From Dromaius novaehollandiae (lineage: Eukaryota > Chordata > Aves > Casuariiformes > Dromaiidae), in NCBI RefSeq assembly GCF_036370855.1, contig NC_088098.1:136978721-137042720 (forward strand): a stretch of DNA of 64,000 bases. Reading direction: 5' to 3'. Made by a program: the position numbers and the translations under genes. The notes beneath the pieces are model-generated. The model worked only from the letters and a program-made list of their open reading frames with translations, did no database searches and was not told the DNA's origin. Positions 27,001 through 39,446 of this stretch are shown here, in pieces (the first letter of the stretch is position 1; each line of letters opens with the position of its first letter).

Positions 27001-30000
27001 GGCTAAAGGCACTGACTTTTACAACTGGCAAGTCTAGGAAATCTTAGAAAACTGTTTGGAGGTCTGATGGAGGGATCTCAATATGATCAAAATGGCAGAG
27101 ATGGCCTTTAAAATTGAGTGTTACTCAAGGAGTACCTCTTCTCCTTTTTAAAGATGCAAATATTTTATCATTTTGACAGTCAAAATGATTTTGTTTGGAC
27201 AGTTCATGCATCTGTCTCTCCCCTGACAGCTCCCCCAGAGAACAGGAGTTCTCTAAACTGTTCCACCAAATGTTTTCACTGCTGTAATCATTTAGTCTCA
27301 CTCTCAGCTCTTTCATTTGAAAGCACCATTTGTTCCTTCCTTTACTAATCTGCATGCATGTGAAACCCACTGGACACAGCATTATTATTTGTATTGCTCT
27401 GTGCCCCCTACACATGGGATTAAAGTCTGTTAGTCTCCAGCAGCACAGTTTATAGTTCAAGATATAGAAAATATTGCTATTAACACTAACAGCCCCAGAC
27501 TTGACCCCTATTCTTGGCCATGACAGTAACCATCACATACATAATTTAGGACCATGGGGCTGGTAAGTCATCTTTGAGATGCTGGTATGAATACTGTTGT
27601 ACTGTGACTCATTTTGAGTACCGATCATATAATAATTACTGTTTTCATAAGGAGTGATTGGAACCTATGTAAGCAGAGTTCTTCCTCTTCCCCTGAATCC
27701 TGTCATTTTGAAAAATAAGCAAATCTCGTTTGATTATTACAAATCATATTTTAAAAAAAAAGTACTTTTCTTTCAGGTGATCTGGCACTATACAAATTTA
27801 AACATTAATATAATGAAACTGTACTACCTTCTCAACACCACTGTGCTCATGGCTTCTGCAGCCTATACTCTGTTTATACAAAAGGGAGTATATCATGGTA
27901 TATATAGCAAATAGGCAACCATTTCACTCATCAGAGAAGTGCTGCTACTGTTCGATGTATTCCACTGTGTGCAGGAAGGCTACACAAATCTTTAAGACAA
28001 GCACTGAGTACTATCTCTAACAGAAACTGCTTGGGGAATGCAGATGGGTTGAAGAGCTGATTAGCTGAGGATATAGGGTTTTATTTTGTTTAGAAGGTTG
28101 CAACAGGTCCTGATAGTGCAATCTTCCATAATGCAATGACAGGTCAATGGTTCAGCTGTAAATGCAATGTCTGAACCACCAGCAGTATAGCCTAAGCCTT
28201 CCTAGAGGAACATTAACCACTGTTGATTGGGTCTGACTTTTGGCTTAAGAGATCTGACAGGCTCAGATTTCTTGTGTTTTCATGCAGTGCTCTGGTGGTT
28301 GCCACACTAAGAAGAACAAAAACTAGCAGTGGCAATAATGAAAGCAGTGACAGAGATGCAGGCTTACAAAACTGAAAATGTTTCTTTCCTTGTTCTGTAG
28401 ATCTAACTGCTTAATCTAGGAATTTTGGCCAGATGTGCTTTATTACCTATTTTTTTGTCTCTCCAAATTAGAACTGAATGATGCAGTATAAATATGCAGT
28501 CACCCCTCTTTTCCACCCTCTCCTCTTAACTGTGACTATTGGATGTGCATTCATTATAAACTCTTAGTGCTATGAGCAATAACTCAGCAAGTCAAGCTCC
28601 TTGCTTGTGAGCCTTCTCGTGGCCCCACAGTCTATGTTCCTCTCAGCAGGCAGATCTCCTTCTGAGCAGAAAAGTACTGAGCTGCTGCTATGACAGCATC
28701 ACTCCCCAAACCTATGCCTTTGTAGGTTGAATATATGGATAAGGGAAACATGGACATGGCCTTGGCCTTGTCTGTCTCCTCTGTTCATCTCTTAAGTGCA
28801 AACCACTTTCTGTGCTGGGAGTCCTCTAGAAGAAATCAACACCTTTGGAGCTCCAGCTCTTAGGACTTTGCAGTAAAAATACTTCAGAGTCATGGCCTCT
28901 TTGTGTACCATCCCGGCTGTATATAGTCTATAATTATAGAAGAGAGATTTCTCCAGACTTTCCTTGGGTAGAGAATAACTGGGCCTTACATGCACCTTAG
29001 CTGGTCTCCTACCCCTAATGATGACATACACAATGCTGAGTACTTACTTGGACTGGTTTGTAGTTGCATGATGTCAGCTGTCCAGTAGCAGCATAGTCTT
29101 ATTGGTCCTGTCTTCTAGAGAGACTCTGGCACTTTCGTTATGTTTGGGTTTGTATATGTATAAATATGATTATTTCTACACTAGAAAGGCTCCAGAAATG
29201 AAAGCTGTCCTTCCACTGTTTGATATCATGGCTCCGTAAGTCAGCAATTTATCATATTGCAAATCCTCTATCCTAATTTTGCTGTGTAACAGCAACTGCG
29301 TTTTTTGCTTTGATTCTGAAAGCTAACAATTCCCTTTATAGTGCACCAAATCCACTGAAATCATTTTCATCTTATAGTCACATAACTTTTTACAGAGCTT
29401 GGTCAATGTCAGAGGCACATTACAGCTCAAAAGCTCTTCAAGCAATGTGTTTATTTTGGGAAATCAGCTTCTGAAAGATTTAAATTCTGATTCCATTTTA
29501 TTTAAATGAACAAATTTCATTTCCCAGCCACCGGTAGCAAGTAGAGAGCTGTACACCAAGCCCGTTTCTCTCTCCATCACTGATTTTATTATCTTCATTA
29601 CTCACCTGTAATCTGGATCTATCAGCTTCTATGATATTGCTTCAGTTTTGCTACTCATTACACTGTGTAAAAGATTTCAGCCCCATGGCTCTTTTCCAAC
29701 AAGTAAAAAGAAACCGATTAATATATTTTGGATTCATAGATATTCTTTCTCCACTAAACAGGGTTCAGGACATGATGAGAAGGAACAATGCATGTTGATG
29801 GTTCAGGAATAAATATCACATCAATAAAAATTTCATTATAGTTTTGTTGGAATATACTCATTTGAAAGATGAGACAATGTAAGATTTTTCTGTCTCAAGG
29901 CATTTCCTATACTCCTGTCCCACTCACTCTATATTTATTACAGGACTAGGTTACAGAATACACATGCACTTTCCTTAGGAGGTTTGGAATGGGAGTGGCA

Positions 30001-30222
30001 CAATCCAGCCATGGAAAAAAAGCAAGCATAAAGATGGGCCACAAGAACATATAACATGAAACTGCTGTTCATGCTGGGGACAGTACTATATATTTTGTGG
30101 TGACATTTAGCAAAGAGAATACAAGAGGTCACTAGTGATGCCATGAAAATCATCTGTTCTACTGATTTATGACATCATTGCAAATGCTAAAACTCTCTCT
30201 TGCTTTCTCTTTCTCACTACAG

Positions 30223-30403
30223 TTTTACCCTCAAACTTGAACTGCCGATCTGATTCACTGTCCCGTGAGCTGATGACTCTTTGCTCCGCAAGCCATTCAT
30301 GCGCCGCACCGACTCGACACTTTCATTCCCAACAGTCACAGTCTGTGCCTGTCCCCAGATTGTCAGCATAGACAGCAGCAGCAAGAATGGAAATAGCACA
30401 ATG
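30223..30403. other. CpG-dense exon-like segment, strand unresolved
   Basis: Seven CpG dinucleotides fall in 71 bp (30246-30316), in surroundings where CpG is rare. On the plus strand a strong pyrimidine tract ending CACTACAG (AG at 30221-30222) and a GTAACA donor at 30404 bracket 181 bp. The plus frames contain stops, except that one is open from the acceptor to a TAG near 30368. On the minus strand, 30217-30420 is a 67-codon frame starting with ATG. It opens with a strongly hydrophobic signal-like stretch (CCFVTIVLFPFLLLLSMLTI) followed by a polar segment, and it also contains an AGG|GTAAAA donor-like site. I do not recognise the product. It could be a cryptic or alternative exon, an exon of a nested transcript, or a decayed retrocopy. 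It is marked as an unexplained segment, not a gene. Confidence 0.3.
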
Positions 30404-32257
30404 GTAACAAAACAACACATACAACACGCAAAGAGAAGAATGGCTCAGTTAGAGAAGACCATCATGCAAAACAATGCGAATCACTTTCAAGGCAAAATAA
30501 ATCGAGAGAATCATGAGAAGCAACTTCAAGTAAAGAGATGCAGACACCACATCATAAAAAGATGGCCTTAGTAACATTATTCCCTATTTTGAAAAGTGAG
30601 CATCCACATTCACAGGAAAATGAAAGCAAGCCTATGCTAATGGACAGTTGTCTCTTACTCCAGCAGAATATTTCCTTGTATTTAATCAGGGCATTTCCCA
30701 TTTTGTATAGAAGCCATGTACAAGGCTTAGGATAAATGTACATCTTCTGGTGATTTTTTTAAAATACCTTTGTTTTAATAGTCACCAGAGTAATCATTCC
30801 CACCGCAGATGAGTGACCGTTTCCACAGACCAAAGCTCCATATTTTTGAGTGATGCCAGGGCCATACTGTTCCTTACAGATGTTGGCATCTTGCCAACTT
30901 GTTCACCTCTAAAGAAAACACTGTCTCTGAAACTGAAATTACAGACCAAATACATCAGCTTCTGCTGCTGCTCTACTGCTTTTGGAAACAAAGGCGTCCA
31001 GTAGCAGTGCATCTGGCAGGTGTGCCTTTGACTGGCAAGCATTTCTGTTCTCTCTGGTAATCTAATCTTAACGGGAATCTCAACTCACCTAAAAATAACA
31101 TTAAGCCAGTGAATAGCACTGGATTGCTTCCCAGAGCATCCATCAAATAATACATTAGCTACAGAACATTTATTAGACAGATATGTCAAAACAAAAATGC
31201 CCTATGCCATTGTTGTCATCCTTCTTGTAAAGGAACCCATTATTTGTTGCTTAGAACACTTGTGCAGCTCAAGTGATTATTTATTTTACCTACCAAATGT
31301 TCACAGGCAGCAGTAAACCTAAATGTTTCTACCGATACAGAAAACCAGTAACAGCAGGAAGGATGAATAACGTAAAGTTCTTATAATTGCAGGAATGATC
31401 ATAACTGGACTATAATTCAATTTAAGGTCTTTTCTTGTCCTTTAGTTTACCAAAGAAAAAGTGAGGAAAGGCAGATGGACTTCCTAAAAATGTTTCTAGA
31501 CTGATATTCAGGACAGAAACAGGCCTCTCTTCTACATTTCAGTCACTGGTATAAAATGATCTGATAATGATATGCACAGAGAGTCCTTTTGTTAACAATT
31601 TCAAGCTAGTATCAATAACAAATTATAAAATAGTGGAATATAAAGAAATTTTCCTTATCTCTGTTTTTCAGTCTCATGTGTATTGGTTTCAGCTGGGAAT
31701 GACTCCAGTCGTTAGTGATTTAGAAGTGAGGGCAGGACAGCTGATCACTCCTGCAATAGGCTCTCCTAAGGAATCTCCCAATTTAACATACCTAGCTAGG
31801 GTAGCAGTAGAAAACACAGGTCTCAAACATGTGCTGATATCATCAGGTTTGGATGATGTCAGAGAAATATACTGGTACACTATCTACACCGCTGCTTCCA
31901 GCTGTACCTTATCTGCTAGTAGATACCCCATAATAGCATAACATTTGGGGACTGAAAGAAAAGCTAACATCAGCCAGGTCTGGAATAGCTAATAAGGTAC
32001 AGCTGCCTCAGAAATTGCAAGAAGAGAATAAAAATCTCAGAATCAGTGACCAATCTATTGACATTTATTGATAAGGTCAATGAGCTGCAAATAAACCCAG
32101 TAGCCAGTTTTCAGCTCTTTGTCAAGGAGTAAATTGCTCTAAAGAGAACCTTAGATTGAGACTTTCCTTCAAGGAAAAGAAGAACTGAGGTGAGAAATCA
32201 GACTGTCAGCATGTTGTCAGGGCAAACTCAGTCTCCCTAAGTAAAGAGCAGCTGTAC

Positions 32258-32407
32258 CTTGTTTTGTCTTCTTTGCCTTCTTCGAAGTCTCAGAAACTCC
32301 TTGTGCTGTCGTGAAACAAAGTTGACTGCTGCATATTCCAGTAATGCAGCAAAGACAAAGAGAAGGCACACAGCCATCCAGATGTCAATAGCTTTTACAT
32401 AGGAGAC
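32258..32407 (-). CDS. GLRA2: GLRA2 penultimate coding exon: M3 and start of M3-M4 loop
   Basis: The exon is exactly 150 bp, or 50 codons in phase 0 at both ends, matching the conserved size in the glycine receptor alpha family. It starts [13 protein letters not shown], runs through the third membrane helix ([17 protein letters not shown]) and ends in the basic intracellular segment [21 protein letters not shown]. That basic start of the loop is known in the family to influence conductance and trafficking. The acceptor is TTTCATTCTAG just above 32407 and the donor is AAG|GTACAG at 32258. Compared with mammalian GLRA2, one Lys in the RRRQKRQNK segment is Arg. No frame problems are visible. Confidence 0.97.
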
Positions 32408-35400
32408 CTAGAATGAAATAGGACACAATGTGTTATATTCCAAACTCCTTCATAAACTGAAGATATTTACTTGAAAAAATAAACACATTTCTGCACAGCT
32501 TGAGTTCCAGTTGTTCCAGTTGTTCTTTTTTGTTTGTTTGTTTGTTAGCTTGTTGGCTTATAACAAGTAAAATAATCAAACTATTCATGCAAATGTGTGC
32601 TCACAAAAAACCCACTAATTATGATTTACTGTCTTTGGCAAAATAATTAAAATTAGTCCTAACAACATATAAATGCTCTCATAGTCACAATCACAGCTTA
32701 TCAGAAAAAATATGGAGATAGGGCAAGATACGATACATATTGGAAAACAGGCCTGAGAAGGCTAGAGCTATGACTCTCCTATTCTTTTATGAACCATTTA
32801 CCGTATTCACTAATTAGCTATGTTTAGTATCCATAACGCCAAAGTAGACTTAGGGTACAGTATCCCATTAGTTGACATAACTTCATATATATGTTATTTG
32901 ATATTCACTCATAGTTGCTTGACCTTCATCCAACAATTCTATAGTAAAAATACATCTTCATAGATATTATATATTACAAATATCCAAATACCAGATGGCT
33001 TTTATATAGTAAAAGCCCATTCTGATTTGACTTGACTGGTCCACTATTAAATTAGATGCATCTCACCACTGTAATGTCTTAGGGCTTTTTATCCTATTAC
33101 CCACACAGTAGGTTAAACAGTAGCCAGTTAATGAGCTACACACTCTTCATGTCAAAGGTATGTTGTCCTTTACAGCTGTGTTTGTGCTTTGCCTTTCCTT
33201 GTAGTCTTAAAGTTTTTAAGCAAAGATTTTATATATAGGCAACAGCAGGTTTTCTCTTTTTTTTTTTTACCAGGTATTACATACAGGGTGAAATTAAAAT
33301 CATCTGACTTTAAATGTCTGCAATGCACATGTAAGCTAGTTTGCTAAACTTCTCTGATATGAATGAATCAAGGAAGGAAGAAGAATAGGCATTTCCAGGA
33401 TGCAATGCATCTGACCTGTTTTAAATGTCTGCTTTAAGAGGAGATGATAACACCCTAACAGTGCATCTTCATCTTCATGTCTGTAAAAAGGAGCTTAGAA
33501 TCATTCTCTCAGTGTAGACACAAGTGGATTTACTCAGTTGTCTAAATAAAAACATCATCTACTGCCACCTTAGGTACCTAGCTTCCATTTGCTAATCCAC
33601 AAGAGCACAGATGTTCAGTATCATATTGGCAAGTCCACTGGAGATGTCTCAGATACCTTAGGGCACCTCAGATGGATGGATCTCAGCCAAAGCTCTGAAA
33701 TATTATGGGAAATAGGTACTTAATAGCTGAATAATACCCTCTATGGTAAACATTTCAGTGTAGTCAGAACACAGAGTGGTCTGAAAGGAAAGCAGAAAAG
33801 GATGTGCTATGCATCTGATGCTCTAATGTTTAGTAGACCCAAGTCTCCTCCCTGGACAACCTCTAGCCTGGGACACTTTGCACACACTATTCAAAATGAC
33901 CTTGCTTTTATGGTAGTGGCTACCATTTCACATTGAAGGGAAGCATGCCTATTTTAGGAATTTTGTTCCTGTTCACAATGTATTTGAATAGCATCAGTTT
34001 TCAAAGTCTTTAGAGCATTTTTTTTTTGTTAAAAAAAGTGGAATATACTGCCCTCCATGCTCCAGGAAACAATATGAGCAAGGGAACTAGCATTTAAAGA
34101 CTGGCAGAAATGATACAACCTCCATTCTGCAGGTCCTGAACATTGAGCAGGAAACTTCTGAGGAGCCACGTACTGCTGCTCAGCACATAGAGCATTTAGC
34201 AGGGAGCTTGCCTTCTGCAAGGGGTATCATAATTTCTGTAGCTGAGGCTATACTCCAGCTCTGCACTGCAATGCCCACTGCCATGCCCAAAATACAACAT
34301 GCCCCATCTGAGACGGAAGAGAAGCATTTAGCAGGCTAAGGTGATACTATGAATTCGTTCTTTTAAATTAGATACACAGCAGGGATGCATTTCTCTCTCT
34401 CACACAGTAAAATCTTACAAGTTACACCTTTACTGATCAGCTGTAAAACCCAGTGAAAATTCTACAGTGTCCCAGACGTTGTGCCACAGACTGAGGCACA
34501 GTAGGAATCAAGCCACTGTCATTTTTGTAAAATGGAGCTAAGTATAGATTGTTTGTTACCTTCTTTTAAGGGGCAGCTTGTTTTCTTTTACAAATGCCCT
34601 TAGGAGTCATATTAGACATGCATGAACAGCTGGAATGAGCTGCCAGAAACAGCACAATGCAGGGAACTGAAGCCACAAGAATCAGCATTTCTGACTGTGC
34701 AAATCCTGTCCTAGTGTGCTTAAAGCACTGAGGGCAAAATAATAAAGGAAACCCTGAGTTAGCCTTCCTGCCACTTACACAGTGCTGCCATAAATGGCCT
34801 TCACACAATAGCTGAGCCAGCTGGATTATTTTAACTCCAGCCTACTGGGCTGGAATCAGAGGAACACAATATACTTGGCAGGTACCTAGCTTGTTTTATC
34901 GTTTAGCCATTCCCATACCATGGCACAGCTTTAAATGAGCAAATAAAAAGTGATTGCTTCCAACAACACATTAAAAATAAATAAATGCAAAAGTGCTGCA
35001 ATGAGTGACAGCTGACCCCTTCATTTTCAAATCATTTTATGTAATTTTACCTTTGTATGCCCATTACATACAGAGAATTATGTTGCTAGAAGTCTAAAAG
35101 CCCATGCAATTTTCTGAAAATAGGATTTTTTCTAGCCACCCCAATGCATGGAAAATTATTCAGATCTACTGCACCAAGCCTAGGAGGGCTAAAGCATGCA
35201 CAAAACAAAGGATCAGTGGATTTCATGGTCCATCAGGGTCCATCTCTGCCTTAACTGACATTCACCTTTGTCTTCTTTCCCCCACAAAAGGTCCACATTC
35301 ACCAGATCCTAGACTGTTCTGAAGTAGACCTCTCTCAACCACCTCCCCTGCTGAAGCTGTTCCACTTTGTATAAAAACACTTAAAAATGCATTGGCTTGG

Positions 35401-37254
35401 GGACTTGGAACACAGTCTCCCCATCCTGGATGAGAATCTTAACCACTGGAATATAAAGTCATTCTTTGTGTCTGTGTCCCACACACAGGCAGAGACTGAG
35501 GAAGCCCTATCACGGAGTATTTCATGCTGGCTGAGCGATTTACTCAGTGACATGAGCACAGAGAAGGTTTGAATTTGATCTGCACATTTCAGGTGACTGC
35601 TATAACCACTTCCTTGCCAGATGCTGCAGCTTCTTCCTGTGTTTTGTGAGAAAAGCTGGCTCATATGTCAATGATATGCCCTTTCCTAGGAGCTCCTCAG
35701 TATCTCCCCCTTATCTCCACAGGAAACTCTCCACTCTGCAGGCTGTTTTGTGGATCTTATTCCTAGGTTCTTATTTCTCTTTTGCACTAAACAGGGAATG
35801 TTACACATCCAACTCTCTGTAAAAAATGTTTCTGTATGACACACACTTAGAAGTTGAGGCCTGCAAAACTGAGTACCTTGTGGTATTGTAGACATATTCA
35901 TGTTTTCAGCAAGTTTTTCCACCAAGCCCATAAAGAGTTAGCAGTTTGGGGTTTTTTTTTCCCTAGATCACAATATAGCATGAAATCTCATACATTTCCC
36001 CAGCTGAAAGGCTTGACTTCACCTACTTTGGTAAAGACCAGCTTCTCATCAAACAATACTATATCTCTAGCTTCCTTAACCACCATGTCCATACTCCATG
36101 CTCCACATTCACCTCTGTGTTCATGTAGGCCATAATAAACCTCGATTTTTTTGGAGCAGGTTGCATCTCATCTAACTTAAAACATCTATTATGTACATGT
36201 TGTTTAAAGTTAAATGGTGAGAAATAGGCATTTTAGGGCGAAATGCATCTAAGTGGAGTGTAGATAACTATACTATAGTTGAATAAACCACACCTGAAAT
36301 TGTCAGTCTCTCCTTTCTGACCAAGACTGGAGTTTACATTGACTAGTTCAGGTATAGGTATCTGTTTTGCATATGCCTATATTGGTGAGATAAAGCCTGT
36401 GAATCATCTGTATTAGCTAATGTGTTCATTTAATTTTAAGCATCAAACAGAAGTTATATCTAAAAACTACCCCATAGTGGTATACGTAATACAGACTGTC
36501 ACCTGAGCACTTGACATGTTTCCCATAATTTCTCTTACAGGACAGAATGCAAGGTCTGCAGTAACACTACAAATACGAAGTTAACATTATCAAGCTACCA
36601 AGTATAAAATGAGATATTAGTAGTGGTTGTTTTTTAAAAGGTAGACATTGTAAAATTTTATCTGAAAAGCCTATAACCCCAATAGCACATTGGCTCCATT
36701 TACTTTATGAAACTTGTAGAACTGGATGTTTGGAATCTGTGCCTCATTCAGCTTTGTCACTTGCAGAAAGCACAGTACGCATTTCTTGCAGTTTTCTTTC
36801 TTTAAACAACTTAACTGCGTTGTATTTTACTGCATGTTGCAGAACTTCCTCTCCACGGTTTTATTTTGGGTTTTTCTGAGAGATAATGGCTCTCTCTCAA
36901 TCAAACCATAAATTATATTAATTATTCAGATGCTCTGTAAATGTTTTAGGATGAGTTAACAAGGGAAATTTTTCAGAGCGAAACCTGTCTGCAACAGGAG
37001 CCAAGTGTGGTAAGGATGAGCATAATAAATGTGACAGAGCAACTCCTTTCCCTTCATGTATTTCCTCGTCTGTTATTTGGCCATGCGCACTGTTTAAATA
37101 AAAGAGTGGTTTGTGCTCTATGTAATATTGCTATAACGTCAATGAACTCAGTGAAGTTGCTGAAAATGAACATCAAAGGAGGATTTAGGGTATTCATGAA
37201 GCACTTGTATACATTAAACCCTTTTCCAACCCTGTTTATTTTAGCACTGTGATT

Positions 37255-37279
37255 CTCTCACACCTTCTGTGTGTGAGAG
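37255..37279. repeat. 9-bp perfect hairpin
   Basis: CTCTCACAC (37255-37263) pairs exactly with GTGTGAGAG (37271-37279) across a 7-base loop. It is a short structure of uncertain meaning. Confidence 0.5.
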
Positions 37280-37454
37280 TGTATCTTGGTACTTTTCTGA
37301 ATATAGCCGTGGATCAAAACTGGAATGAAGCATTCTTTTGTAAGGAGAAACTGATGGGAAACATGGTCATGGATACTGCAGTCAAGCAGTTGTCATTTGT
37401 TGAGATTTGCGAATCAACCCAAATGTGAGCTCTATTTCTGATATAGTACAAGCC

Positions 37455-37600
37455 TCCTGAGACTCCAGACAACTGCTTTAACTCTCTGATTCAGTTTAAA
37501 AGATGTAAAATGAGAATAAAAACACCTCCAATCTCTTTCAAAGTTCTACACTGTGAAAATCAAGAAGCATTGTGAGGTGCTCAGTGTGTGTTAAGAACCA
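37455..37600 (+). mobile_element. MIR/CORE-type SINE, 3' half
   Basis: The sequence follows the MIR consensus from TTTAACTCTCTG...TCAGTTT, through GATGTAAAATGAGAATAA, to the tail GTGAAAAT...TTGTGAGGTGCTCAG. It is the clearest SINE copy in the window but still substantially diverged. The orientation is opposite to GLRA2. Confidence 0.6.
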
Positions 37601-39424
37601 TATACTCAATTATTTTCATAGATAAAATTTGATGAAAAATATCTCTGAGTTGTGATATGAAGACAAAAACCTCTGGTTTTGCACGGTACCATGTTCCAGG
37701 CAAGACTTTTCAAAGAAGGAAATTTTAAAGTAGTTAGAAATGTTATCATTTGAAATTAATTTCTCCTATGAATTAAAGAAAATCTCTTGAGAAAAAGATT
37801 TCAGAGAAATTTTCAGATTGGAAATATGAAAATAGAAAAAAGTATCTTTTAAAATTGAAACTAAAATGAAAGTTATGTAAACCTACCTTCCAGTACAAGG
37901 TGTTGGTGTTGTATAAAATATCTATTTATTTTTATTAAACCAAAACATTTACACTAAATACTGTTATCATAAAACTTATTGTATTTTCCTAAAATATGAA
38001 TTCATAAAGAAAATGATAGCTCCTTCCTGCAACCAGCTCTACATTGCTGAACCTGAAATGGCCAGTCCCAGTTACACCACGTTTTCCAGGCAGAAATATT
38101 TCTGAATGAAAAAAAAAAATGCAGCCAGCTGCTGTTACAAGGAAAGTATCTACTTTCAGCTCTCTCTAACTCTGGATCTTTTTTTTCACTCAAGTCTTTC
38201 ACCCTAAGAAATATTGTCATTCTAAAACAAATTTAGATCAGAAATCAGACCACAACAGGCTTTGCAACCCATGCTCGAACCTGGGTGACTCTGCAGGACA
38301 GTCAGAGGGCAGGCCATCAATACCAATTCTAGCTGCTGGGATCTCCCCCTCCTACATCCAGTAGTATATGTTCACCCCTAAAAAACCTGGAAAGGTCCCC
38401 TAGGCCACAGATAATCTGCCTTAATATATTTTATCTTCTCTGTGGAATATCCATGTAATCAGAGAGAGTTAGAGTCTAGCTCAGCTTTTCTTGCCTCAGC
38501 TAGCTTGATCTTTGACCCAAACCCAGAGCATGCCTTCAGCTAGGAGTTAGAGCTCTCCCTGGCCTTGCAAGTGAGTGATTAGAAAATCACTGCAGAAAGT
38601 GGTTGGCCCCTTCCTACTTCATTAAAAATAAGGAAGAACCGGGAAGAAGCTGAGAACTGGCTCGTGGCAGGGAGAGGCCATCCTTGTGATGTTTATAGTG
38701 CACCCACTGCAACACACTAATAAAGAACCGAAGTAATGACTAGATTTACTGCAGAAAGCAATATTATCAGGGAGTCCAGCGGATCAGTGTTGAAATCCTG
38801 GCGGTGGGGAGTGGAAGAGGAGGGAACAGTAACTAAAGCTATCATTTCCCAGACTGTGATAAATGTTTGCTTGCCTCTGCAAGATTTTAATGTCCATATT
38901 CTTTCATTTATGTTCATTGCAATGAAAAAAGTTTAAGCTACCAGAGCTATTATTCTGTTACTGGAAAATATGTATTTTGATTTTGACAGGAGGCAGTTCA
39001 TCACTGAATCAGCCCTGTGGAAGTTGTAGGTGTCCTTTGTTTGCTCACTTACTGCAGCACTAGGTGGGCTGCAAAGACAATGATCTGGCTGGTGACCTTC
39101 CTCCCTGTTGAGGTGAAATGAGGTTAAAATGAAGTCCCATATGTCCCATTTGGGAACCAAGCAACTACTCTCAGGGTAACACGCCTATTCAGAGTTGTTT
39201 GTTGGATGAATAAATGAAAAAATGGCAATAATTGGTCAGCCCAAAACACACATTTTCCAGTTATTTGAATAAACAAACCAAAATAGTTTGTGCAACTCTT
39301 TTTTTCCCAGAAATATTTACTTTATCTTCCATTTTTTAATGAAATGTGGGCACCTTTCAGAACAAGAAATGACCAAGAATTATTTAATTTAAAATTTTGA
39401 AAACAAACTTCTTCATACATGCAC

Positions 39425-39446
39425 TTTTTTTTTTTTTTTTTTTTTT
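39425..39446. repeat. 22-base T homopolymer
   Basis: This is an uninterrupted T run on the plus strand, or poly(A) in the GLRA2 transcript. It could be the tail of an old retrocopy on the minus strand, but I recognise no body next to it. Confidence 0.85.

Larger units (their letters stand above)
3474..32257 (-). other. GLRA2: GLRA2 last intron (28,784 bp)
   Basis: The intron is bounded by a donor reading AAG|GTACAG at the exon end 32258 and an acceptor CTCCAG|GAA before 3473; both junctions are phase 0. Its sequence is AT-rich and mostly unique. I could name a MIR-like SINE (3865-4030), a CR1 ORF2 remnant (8135-9235), simple repeats (9003-9036, 12340-12391, 20982-21049) and a CpG-dense exon-like segment (30223-30403). 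Long stretches such as 4.1-8.1 kb, 9.3-12.3 kb, 12.4-20.9 kb and 21.1-30.2 kb show nothing else I can support; open frames there are short and unconvincing. Confidence 0.9.

Noticed and set aside
30281..30571. Plus-strand frame with SFPTVTVC, resembling the FPAVTxC motif of DEG/ENaC channels
   Set aside because: Nothing else of that family surrounds it, a stop lies just upstream in frame, and the word is too short to carry a call.
31567..31941. 124-codon plus-strand frame next to the M3 exon
   Set aside because: There is no similarity to any family I know, it is antisense to GLRA2, and its composition equals that of the intron.
34470..34560. MIR-like words (ACTGAGGCACAG, TGTAAAATGGAG)
   Set aside because: The two words are in the wrong relative orientation for a single MIR copy.
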